Below are positions 48,701 to 60,700 of a DNA stretch of 64,000 bases, piece by piece. The notes beneath the pieces are model-generated. The model was not told the DNA's origin, made no database searches, and was given only the letters and a program-made list of their open reading frames with translations. Position 1 is the stretch's first letter. Each line of letters opens with the position of its first letter. Source of the stretch: Aulostomus chinensis (Eukaryota > Chordata > Actinopteri > Syngnathiformes > Aulostomidae); the NCBI GenBank assembly GCA_037954235.1, contig JBBMOA010000006.1, positions 22,495,041-22,559,040 on the forward strand. The letters run 5' to 3'. Both the position numbers and the translations under genes were made by a program.

Positions 48701-51700
48701 CAAGACTGCGGATGCCGCCCCAATCCGCCTGTCAATCTCCCGCTCCATCTTACCCTCACTCGTGAACAAGACCCCGAGATACTTAAACTCCTCCACCTGA
48801 GGTAAGACCTCCCCCCCGACCCGGAGTGGGCAAACCACCCTTTTCCGGCTGAGGACCATGGCCTCAGACTTGGAGGTGCTGATTCTCATCCCAGCCGCTT
48901 CACATTCGGCTGCAAACTGTCCCAGCAAGAGCTGGAGGTCGTGGCCCGATAGCGCTAAGAGGACTACGTCATCCGCAAACAGCAAAGACGACATCCTCCC
49001 AGAAATATTTACGACTTCTTATTTAAGATTGTCCTCAGAAACCAATGCAACCCTTTGGTACCCTTTGGTTTCGTGAATTCTTGTACTACACAAAATTTGT
49101 CATCATCCTAAAACAAATGAAAAGCTGAGTAATTGACAGTGTCAATTACTGTTCCTTGAGGACAGTGTCCTCAAGGAACCAAATGTCACAAAAGACTGCC
49201 AACAACTGAGCCCAGGAATACTTGGTTTATGTAATATTTTAATCATGGTGAAATTGTTTTTTAATTTCATTAACATTTTATCATAATTTCCTATTTACAT
49301 ACAAATTCCAGTTATCACACAGTTATTATCCAGACCACTTTGAAGAATAAAAGGAGTGAAATGTGAAAAATCTTGTCAACATCTGTTGATGTTTTATTGG
49401 TGCTTATTTTACTGTTTTCACTTTAGCTTTTTTTCTCTTCCGCACACGATTGACTGACCTGAGGGTTTCTTTATGCCTGATCCCATCTGATCTCCTTTTA
49501 GAAGCAAAACTTTGTGGCCAACATGCAGTGGTCGGTAGAATACTGAATATCTATACTCGAGTAAAAGTACATTTCTCCAATAAAAAATTACTCAAGTTAA
49601 AGTAAAAGTTACCATTTGATTTATCTGTTCAAGTAAAAGCAAAAAAGTACCTGGTTAATAAATTAGTTAAAGAACAGGTTACTTTTCATATTGATATTCA
49701 TCAGCTATTGCAAATTACAAAAGAGCACTTCAGTAGAGAGTAGAAGCACAGTTTTAATAAAGAAAAATTAAAAGTTCTAATTCTTGAAAAACAGAAACAC
49801 TTTTACTCACGTGCGTTACTTGTAACTTCTTACTACCCACCTCTGCCAACATGCCAGTGATGGCTTTGGTAACAAAATTTATGAATGAGTGATAGTAAGA
49901 CCCAGTAAAACCTCAGATATCCTTTTAAACTTCACCTCGCAGGAGTCAAATCTTATTGTAAGCTACAGAAAGGGCTCTATCAACACATGACTGCATGTAC
50001 ATGCAAACACATTGCTGATCATGGGCTCTCGTTGTGGGAACCTACTCACTGGTGGTCCCCGAAGGCCTTTGGCCCCCAATACTCCATGGTGGCCCTAAGA
50101 GAAAAAGATCAAAGATGACAATGTTCAAGTATTGTCTCAAATTATGATGTGACATCTGATAAGTGGAACTTGTAGGGTCACGAACAGTTTAGTTTTCACC
50201 TGTGGGCCCAGAGGTCCTCTTACTCCTGGCAGGCCCTTAGCACCCTGAGGAGACAAAGGAAAACTAGGATTTCATAAGCTATCGTGTTTGTGGAGCTGTG
50301 TGCATTTGTGGATGCATGCAAACTCAAGGCAGAATATGGATCATAGAGACACCTACTGAGGCAGAGCTATGATAAAGATGGTTTTGAGTTGTTTGGCAGG
50401 TGTTTATCTGTCTGATTGTGGTAACGTGATTTCATCGTGGAGCATTTCAGGTGTGTGGGGAAGGAAACAAGGGATTGTGGAATCTGTCACTGCAGAAATC
50501 ACCTGCTAGATGGAACAGCTTAATTTGCATTCTTAACACCATGTAAACTGTCAACACTGTTTGTGGGAAGAGTGTGTCCATATATTTGTGTGTGAGCACA
50601 TAACCTAGAGTCAAAGCAAGTTCAATCAATTAGACTCACAGGACGTCCAGTCTTTCCTGGGACACCTGGTGGACCTGTAACGCCAGCATCTCCCTGCGGA
50701 AGAGCAGTCACATATCAGAATAACAACAACTTGCACACGATAACTGATGTTTGTTCCACACGCCCTAAAAAATGTCACCATGGCAAAACACTCTTAGAAA
50801 GGACCGACAGCTCTAACGGAACGATTTTTGTAATCCAAAAAAAAAGAAAAAAAAACTTTTTTTTAGATAGAATGAACTGGTTGGAAGCAATGAAAAGGCA
50901 GAAATATTATTGTATTCAAATAAATGTAAATTTATGGTAATTAACATAAAGCCCTCAACAATCAGGCCCCTTCATATTTGACAGAGCTCATAGTCCCCTA
51001 TTATCCAAGTAGAACCCTTCGCTCCCAGGATGCAGGGTTACTGTGGACCCGTCTCCCTGTTTCGGTCCGGGATGCAGACACCCTCTCTACCTTTAAGAGC
51101 AGACTTAAGACCTTCCTTTTTGATCAGGCTTATAGTTGGGCTGCTTAGGCTGGCTCTTAGATACGTTGCTACAGGCTTAGACTGCCAGGGGATCCCCCAT
51201 GGTGCACTGGGCTTCTCTTTCCTCCACTCTTTTCTCCTATATGTGTCATATATAAATCATACTCATATGTGTTACTAGCTCGTCTTCTTCTCCGGAGCCT
51301 TAGGGCTCCCCGCATCCCAGATCCTGGGTGCTGCTGGAGGAGGCTTCAGACCTGAAGATGCTCAAGCTGCCACCCGTAACACCACCTTCTCACGTCCCCA
51401 TCTGTCCATCAGTCTCTCCTTCCCTCTCTTCCCTTCTGTATATCTGTCTTCCTCCATTATCTGTCTGTCTCTGCCCCCCAACTGGTCAAATCAGAAGCTA
51501 TTGAGCCACTGAGCCTGGATCTCGACGTCCCTGCCTGTTAAAAGGAAGGTTTTCGTCATCACTGTTGCAGGATGTCTTTGCTTGTGGACAATTGCTGGGT
51601 GTAAATTCCTTAAAGGAGTGTGGTACTAGACCTGCTCTACTTGTAAAGTGTCATGAGATAACTTTTCTTGTGATTAGGTGCTATACAAATAAAATTGACT

Positions 51701-54700
51701 TGACTTGACTTAATTACTGAACAGCGGTAGTGCTGCCAATTTACAGTTTAGTGGCATTAATAAATTTACACAGGTGGTTACACTCAAATCAAATCAGAGC
51801 TTCCTTCAGTCTTAAAGAATCTGGTGTGAGTTTTTAGTAGCAAGGCTTTTTATCTGAAAATTTACAGCCATTTCTACCCAGTATGTGAAACATCATGGTA
51901 CCAGGTCACCAGGCATCTTCATAGCAATGCAAAGCTCCAATATCTATGATTTGTGGGAAGGGTAGCAGGTATTGTGAATATGATTCTGTGCATGATAACA
52001 TTTTTAAAAATTGTATGGCATTTACGTAAACATAAAACTCTCTAAATTGATAGTATAGCCTGACATTTGAGCAGCATCTTACCCTGGGCCCAATGTGACC
52101 TGCTCTCCCAGTTAGACCCACTGTTCCTTGATAACCCTGTGGAGATGTTCAGATTCATATACCATTTCAAGTCACTTCCACAAATGTTAGAAACATTTTA
52201 AATCAAGACTGGATGTTATGAAGGCATAAATACCAGTTTGAGTGACAGTTTGTTACAAATTGGGTTGGAGGTAGGCAATGAGATGGAAAAAAGGCTGCTT
52301 CAGTAATCTGGTTAACCTAACACGAGATGGTGGGTTCAAGGATTGCTAGTTGTGGATTGTCTTCTTGTTTTGATTTTTGTAGGTAAAATAGTTTTCTTGG
52401 CAAGTTGTTTAACTTCTTCACCTTTTGACATTACGTAGTGAAGCTCATCATCAGAGGGCAGAGCATTTGAGGGTGACAAAACTGTATTGGATGGGTGCAA
52501 GTTGTTTCCAGACAATAAGTGCAGGCTTGTAAATATGAACCAGTTTGGTGGGGAAAGCATACTGTGTGAAGGATGACTCTGAGATGATTTCAAGAAAGCC
52601 ATGTGGAGAGAGATGATAGGCTGATCCATTTCCAAAAAGTTGCAGTGCTGCTTTTCATGGGAGGTGGGAGTGTTGATTTGGAAGGTGATGGCAATTTGGT
52701 CTGAGATGGTGGCTGCTGGTGGTGCCAGTGGAACAGAGCAGGTCAGCCATGTGACATTTATTGTTGTTGAGGAAATCTACATTTTGGGAGATGTTAAAAA
52801 AATATCAGGCTTTTAATCTCCAGAGTTGGGGGACAAATCAAGCTTGGGGAAACAGAAAATAAATGCATGAACAGGAGTTTTCGGCTAAACATTTTAAAGG
52901 AAAGGGATTCAAATGATGGTCAACAATATCACAACATTATGAAGAATCAAAATCATGGAGCATTTTAGACTATTGTTGCTGAATGCATCATTCCCATCTC
53001 TTGCTGAGTTTGATGTTGCTTTCCAAGGCAAGGCAAAAACCAAACCTATTTCTCCAGCTTTTTCCAGAACAGTATAAGTTTAAGAAATTTTTACAAAATT
53101 TCTTTTAAACTTAAGTCTAGCCTCTGAGGTAGGTAAACAGTTCATGAAAGTACTTACATACATGCCTACTGGCCCCTGAGAGCCCATCAACCCCGGTTTT
53201 CCTGTAAAGCCCTATAAAGAGACATTGAAATCCAGCTATCACATGTTTATTGGGAAAAATCACTAAACTAAATCATTGTCATCAGCTAGATCAATTATAA
53301 ATAAAACGAGCAAACATAATAGGGTCTTCGCCTGAAGTACCTTCAGGCTCAGGCCCTAATAAATTAAAAAAAAAACTCAGGCTCAACTGTATGTATGTGA
53401 TGAAACAGTTATTGCAGAAGAGAACCAAATATTCCTGAAACATATCTGCTCACCCTTTCCCCAGATGCTCCAGGCCTCCCATCTTTACCTGGCTTTCCTG
53501 AAGAACCCTGCAAGGGTCACATGGTTCCTATTAGAATCTGGTTCAATCTTAATATGAAATTATAATTATTATAAGGTGAAGTGTTGGCCCACCAGAGCTC
53601 CTGGAGAACCCGCCTGCCCCAGAGAACCGGCTGCACCAGGAAATCCCTTCATGTGAACACAGACATAGAGTGATTGATAGCTACACTTCCATTCATATAT
53701 CAGACCTCTCTTTTTTTTCTCAGGGTCGTATGAAAAAGAGAAGGTTACAACTTTAGACAGATTAAATATACACTGTGCTCTCTTTTACTTTCCACTATTG
53801 TAAGTAGACCATGAAAAGGGCACCGAACTGAGTTCACCAGCAGACAAGAGTTGTCGTAGTGAAATCTTGGTTAGATGATGGCTTTTGATGAACAGGTGGC
53901 GGCTGGCTGAGTACAGTTTCCCTCTTTGAGTGTGTGTGTTTTCCTTTCCGCTTCCCCTATTATCTCCTCCTCTGTCATTTTGTGTTCATGTCCCCTCAGG
54001 AGCACACTAGTTCATCATCTTCAGCCAACCAATCAAGCCTCTCATCTCAAAATTGTCATCTTATCCTGTACATGTAGTGATCTCAGCCACATCACCTTAT
54101 TATTTGAGTGTTATACATATATATTGTACGGTTTTGGAAACTTTAACCTAGTTGCTCTCTCATCTGTGTTTGTCATCTGAGTCAAAGTTGACTGCAGCTC
54201 TTCAGGAGCGATAGTCCGCCACCTTTTCACCACCAACTGTCAATCATCAGTTATTGCAATAAACTGTTCATACTTGACTTAATGGAGTTTTGTGTCGTGT
54301 GTATCTTCTTCCCAACCTCAAAAAAAGTTCTTCTAGACCCACATGTCCAGAAACACAGCTATATAGCCATATTCTTCAAGAAGTCTGCTGGTTTTACTTC
54401 ATTTCAGGTTATTTATTCCTGTTAACATCAAAGATCTTAATATCCAATTGAAAAATTATTGATTATACAAATCTTTTGTTTTTGTTTGTTTTGTGTGCTG
54501 GTTTAGAAATACTAAGAGGTAGAGTGGCCGTCTAGCAACCAAAGGGTTGCTGGTATGACCCTCACTTCTCCTAGTGACCATGTCGAAGCATCCTTGAGCA
54601 AGATACTGTGCTCCTAATTCAGACCTTGGCATTTTACGGCCCAGGGGCTACATCCAGCCCTTTGGCCATTCCTGTGGTATGTCAGTCATAAACACAAATT

Positions 54701-57700
54701 AACAAGTATTTATGCTGTGCATGCAATACAAATGTGCTGCTTTTATTTTGAAAAGCCTGGCATTTTTATTATTTACACTTGGATGCATGTATCTGCGCCT
54801 GTCTGCCTGCACAGCAACAGGTGATGCTCGCCAGCACCCCCTGGCCCCCTAAAAATGTCGGCTCACGTTGTGTTTTCAACAAGATATGGATTGCCAAATA
54901 TTTCTTTACAGAAGTCAAAAGTAAAACTTTTCTTTTAGTTTGTGGTCCACAAGCCATTGTGTTTAAGGATCTTGTCACAGGTCCACAGTATTAGTGACTA
55001 TTTTGCTTATGTTCACCTGCCTGATCAATTACTCTCCTTTCATTGCATATCCTGCCACACTCATCTACCCTGCAATCACCTCATTTCCCTCACCTGAGTT
55101 TCCCTGCCCATCTCCACACCTGGATCCCATTGACTCATCAGTCACTCCTTATACACTGGTCCACATAATCATGCTCCTTACCAGATTATCTGGTGTGTTT
55201 TTCTTGCTCTCCACCATGTCTATATTGTTCTGTCTGCTCGCCTGTTACCGGATATCCTTTCTGTTTCCCGGTCTTGAGAATTGCCTTATCCCTTGGAAGT
55301 CATCCACTTGATCTGCTTGGTTTGTGACCCCTGCTTGATTTTTGGACTGATTAAAGTGTATTGGACTCAGCTACTGTCTCTGAGGTTGTGCTATTGGGTT
55401 CGTATGTTCAGAGCTGTGAAAAATATGAATTGCCATGACTCCACAGACTGGGTTTTTCTCACTGAACAAGTAAACTGAACTGAAAGCATCAAAAGCACTT
55501 ATTGCTGTGTTTGTATGAAGTTGATCTTTGTTCATCTTTAACGTACTGCAAAACATCTTTTCAGTTTTTGTGAAGATTAACATTTTAACAATAAAATGAA
55601 ACAGTGATGTAATTTTTTGTTAAACAGTTTAATTTCATAGGATTATTTTCCTCTTTTGACCTACACCACAATTCATATATTTACAGAATGTTCTTATACT
55701 TCTGATTTCTAGGAGCAGCTAATCAAAAAATACATTACTGCTTTTTTACAATGTGATAAAATTAATATTGAGCAAAATTAAGTTCAAGTTATTGTTGGTT
55801 CAGCCCTCCAACAAAGTTCAGATGTTTCATGTGGCCCCCTGTAGAAGTTAATTTGTATAATCCTGGCCCTGCACAAATTGCATCTGATGGCCCTGCAATG
55901 GACTGGTGACCTGTCCAGGGTGTACCCCGCCTCTCACCCAATATCAGCTGGGATAGGCTCCAGCCCCCATGCAATCCTTAACAGATAAGCGGTATAGAAA
56001 ATGGAAGAATGGTTTAGAAGTAACTGAAAGACTTACTTTGTTTCCTTTTGGCCCAGGAGAGCCAGCAAAGCCTGGAGCACCCTGCAACAGTTAAACATGT
56101 AACACAGTACCAGTCGATGTTGAGTTGGCTTGAAGAGAGCTAAGGGATGTTTCGATTTACAAAACAAGGAGTTGAAACATGCAAGTGCTTAGAAAGCACT
56201 AATCTGCAAGACTGCTGCAACTTTTCCTGCAACTTCTTTATCTCATTCTTAATCTTGGTGTAAACTAACCTATTGACATCGGGTGAACAGTGAGTACATC
56301 AGCATATGAGATAAAAGGTATTAAATGGGAACCTGTGTACCAGACTTTCCATCTGGTCCCTCAATCCCAACTCTGCCCTTAAAACCCTGCAACACATAAA
56401 CAAAAGCATGAATCAGTGTGTAACTGAGGAACCATCACATGAGGGCTGTGGATTGTTTTCCTGTTACCATTATGCCTGGCTGGCCAAACAGTCCCAAGAG
56501 TCCTGTCCGGCCCTGAAAATACACAGGAACAAAGACAATGCTAATAAAAACAAAATGGATTTACAGTATAAGAATCACACGTAAATCTAATATTCATTAA
56601 TACCAGCCAATGGTTTACCCTCAATCCTTTAGGTCCTCTCTGCCCTTGCGGTCCTGGATGGCCTCTGCTACCCTTGATATGAATACAAAATGTCACTGCC
56701 AGTTTGTGCTAAAACCAATATCTGCCATACATAAGTGGATTTGAGCTTCAATATAGTTGGTTTTAACAAAAAAAGAATGATCTCATTCCGACTCAAAGAG
56801 ACTTTCCGCCTTTGTTCAGGTCACTCTCAAGTTAAAGCTGCATTTGTTCAGGGTTTGAGGTAGAGGTGTGATGATTGCGTAATTGGAAGTATCACAGAGG
56901 ACACAAATTTCATTTTTTGCTTTAAAAGTCATTTCTGCAATCAACACAAAAGAAGAAAACCTGCAGGCAAACAACTCACTGCAGAAACAGGCAAAACAAG
57001 AACACAAGGTCTCTTTATATCACCAGTGGTAATGCACACGACAGCCCTAAATTCGTCAGCCCAGAGATCCAGAGCCAAAGCTAAAGGTCTATTCATTAAA
57101 CGGCTTAATAAAACTAATAAATTTCAAACCTGAATAGGATTTATGTACTTACTCATTCTATTATCGTACAACTATTTCTAGCTTGTCAGTTATTTTAAAG
57201 ATAATATAGGTTATTCTTGTGCTGCCGTGTGGTAGAGGTTGACATTTTCATGACTGATGATTGTAAATTTAGTTTGGATGCATCCAGTGTTGCCATACTT
57301 CCTCTTTTAGTATGCTGTGCTTGACAATCTTGATAACTGATAAGAGTTGTCTGATATAGTTGCTGGAGCTAAAGATAGGCAGACAGATGGCCCAAAAAGG
57401 AAGGACAGACAGACAGACGTTCATGTCATCACTGCAATTAATGTTTTCAAAACTTGGCCAGCTTGCATACTGATGTACAGGGTTACAAATGTGAGCAGGC
57501 AACAAGCAGGCAACAATTAAAGCATCTGACCTGTAGCCCCAGTCTCCCAGGCACTCCCTGGATACCAGGCTCCCCCTCTTCAGCCTGAAGAGACAGGAAA
57601 AAGGACTTATAGCATAATCATTGCATAATAGAATCCACTCCAAAATTTTGTCGAGTGTTCCGATCAAATTACAAGCAGCATTTGTCACAGCTCCCAGCCC

Positions 57701-60700
57701 TCCTCCACCTGTTTCCCATTCCCCTAATGAGCACACCTGCCCCCCTCCCCCGAATTTTTAAAAAAATAAAAACTAATAGCGCTCCAGCTGATGGGTTTGG
57801 GTGCTGCTCTACGTTTCTTGTCAGTAAGATCTGGCCAAGAATGGACCCAGCATCACTAGAACCCATCTGTTCAGTGCTCCGAGAACAAGGCAAGAAGATG
57901 AACACCCACGAGGATCGGCTGCGATCCCTGCATTGCATGGTGGGAGACATGGCTCACCACCAGGAGGTTGGCCTGTCTGATGGAGCGACTGACTTCTGCA
58001 GCTGCTACAGTCTCCAATCCACGCCAGACAGCACCTTCCACTCCTCTGCCTTAACTGCTTCACCAGCAATTTCTTGTCCTGAGCGTTTCTCAGGGAACTC
58101 GAGGGATTGCCCTCCCTTCCTCATACAGTGCGACCTCCAATTTGAGCTCCAACTTCAACTCTACCCCACAGATAGAGTCAGGATACCTTTTATCATCTCT
58201 CACCTGTCTGGAAGAGTGGAAAGCCTGGGCCACCTCCAAGTGGAGCTGGGGCTCAGAGATTACCTGCTCCTTCCCAGCCTTCACTGTGGCACTCTATGAC
58301 AACTTCCAGCATCGACTACCTTGAAGGGAGGCAGCCCATGATCTGGTAAAGCTGAGACAGGGAGAACTTTCAGTGAATATGCCTTGGAGTTCTGGATGCT
58401 GGCAGCCCAGAGCCGATGGAATCCTACCACCTTGATAGATGTCGTCTTGGAGGGGCTGTCAGAGGAACTCCAATTCTGATTAATTCACAAGGACCTCCCA
58501 GAGGACATGGATGAAGTGATAGGACTGGTGGGAGGGACTTGACAAGCAACTCCGGGACAGACACAGAATTCACAACAGAGCCATGGCCCATCCAGTCCTC
58601 CCAGTTCAGCAGCAGGGTCAGACCTGGCTGACCAGTTGACACCTTATCTTCTCCCAGCTGCAGCCTTTTACACCCCAGCTCCCTGCACAGAGCTCCAACC
58701 CTCCCCGTACCTTCTCTGAATGTCACCAAACACCATCCCTGGACTCATCTCCCCAGTCAACCCCCCTCCTAGCTCTCCATCAACAAGGACCAAGTGAGGA
58801 GGGAGCTCAGGAGGACAAAGGTGAGGAAAGCAACAGGACCCAATGTTATCAGCTCTAGGTTGCTCAGGGAGTGTGCAGACCAACTCAGTGAGGTGGTCCA
58901 GTACATGTTAAACCTAAGCCTCAGCGTGGACACAGTGCCAGTCCTGTGGAAGACCTCCTGTGTAGTGCCGGTTCCTAAGATAGCCCATCCTAGTGAACCA
59001 AGCCACTACAGACCTGTCACCTGATGAAGTTCATGGAGAGGATCGACGTCAGCCACCTCCACTCTGTGATGAGCTCTGCGCTGGACCTGCTACATCGGGA
59101 TGGATGATGCCATCATCTATCTGCTGCATCGGGCCCTATCTCACCTGGAGTCACCTGGAAGCACTGTGAGGGTCATGATTTTTGACTTCTCCAGTGCTTT
59201 CAACACCATTCAGCCATCACTGCTGCGGGGAAAGATGGAGGAGGCCGGCATGGTCCAACATCTGGCTGCTTGGGCAATTGACTACCTATCTGACAGATCA
59301 CAGTACGTGAGGACAACAGCTGTGTGTCAGATATAGTAACCTGCGGCACGGGGGCCCCCCAGGGGATGTGCTCTCTCCATTCCTGTTCACCCTCGACTTC
59401 AACTATAATGACCTCTGTCACCTGCAGAATTTCTCAGATGACTCAGCCATTGTTGGCTGCGTATCAGAGGGGGACGAGCAGGAGTACAGAGGGGTCATCA
59501 CGGACTTCGTGGACTGGTGTGAGCAGAACCACCTGCTGCTGAACACCAACAAGACCAAGGAGTTTGTGATTGATTTCCATAGGAAAATCTCCCCCATATA
59601 CAGCTGTGAACATCCAGGGCTCAGACATTGAGTAAGTGGACTCATTCTAGTACCTGGGTGTTCACATGAACAATAAACTGGACTGAACTGATAATACCAA
59701 CGCCCTCTACAAGAGAGTCGCCTCCACCTGCTGAGGAGACTGGGGTCCTTTTGGGATTTGCAGGGCCCTACTCTGAACTTTTTATGACGCTGTGGTCGCC
59801 TCTGCAGTGTGCTTCGTCATTGTGTGCTGGGGTAGTGGAGTCACGGACAGGGACAGGAAGAGACTGGACAAACTGGTGAGGAGAGCCGGCTCTGTCCTGG
59901 GCTGTTCACTGAACCCTATCCAGGAGGTGGCAGACAGAGGGATGTTAGCCAAGATGACATCCATCTTAAACAACTTCTTCCCTCTGTGAATGCTGCTGTA
60001 ACTGCCTAAATTTCCCCTGTGTGGTATTAATAGAGTATTATTATTATCATTATTATTCAAGGGTAGTCCAGGTGAATAAAGGAGAACCTCTGCCTGTATT
60101 GTGGTCCTGCCACAATACAAGCAGATAGATATATGCTCTGTCCACAGGGGAATGAGAGGCAATGGACACTTACATCAGTGAGTCATTGGGTGCAGGTATT
60201 ATCTGCCCATCTTCCTTCCCAGCAGGTGCGGGGGTTTTCTTTGTCGAGAAGAAGGACAAAACTCTGCGGCCCTGCATCAGTTATAGAGGACTGAACGATA
60301 TCACTGTTAAAAACAGGTACCCTCTCCCACTCATTTCCTCTGCCTAGGAGTTACTGTAGGGGGCGAAGGTTTTCATCAAGTTGGACTTGAGAAGGATGAT
60401 GAGTGGAAGACTGCCTTTAATACCCCCTCCAGACAGTACGAATATCTTGTCATGCCGTTTGGTCTAACTAACATTCCTGCAGTGTTTCAAAACCTTAATG
60501 ATACCGAGATTTTGTGAATCATTTTGTTTTTTTGTATCTGGATGATATTCTGATTTTTTCTAGCTCTCAGAAAGAACATGAACATGTTAGCATAGTCCCC
60601 TAGAGGTTGCTGGAGAATAACCTGTTTGTAAAGTCCAAGAAATGTGAGTTCTATACCTCCTCTGTCACCTTTCTGGGGTCCATCGTGGGCCCAGGGGGGT

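Larger units (their letters stand above)
50050..53646 (-). other. collagen triple-helix exons (seven)
   Basis: In coding order: 53646-53593 (GFPGAAGSLGQAGSPGAL), 53507-53454 (GSSGKPGKDGRPGASGER), 53211-53158 (GFTGKPGLMGSQGPVGMY), 52136-52083 (GYQGTVGLTGRAGHIGPR), 50693-50640 (GDAGVTGPPGVPGKTGRP), 50244-50200 (45 bp, GAKGLPGVRGPLGPQ), 50094-50050 (45 bp, GHHGVLGAKGLRGPP). Phase is continuous. The donor after 53593 (GTGGGC) and the acceptor before 53646 (CATGAAG) are weak, the others ordinary. Confidence 0.9.

Noticed and set aside
48188..48994. 268-codon frame as a possible host gene
   Set aside because: It begins at a reverse transcriptase FADD motif, ends at a LINE tail and is bounded by a target duplication.
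52336..52635. 99-codon minus-strand frame in a collagen intron
   Set aside because: No triplets, no flanking splice sites in phase, no family recognised.
54994..55311. Hydrophobic 105-codon frame as a small membrane protein
   Set aside because: No start context, conserved motif or splice support; possibly decayed LTR sequence.
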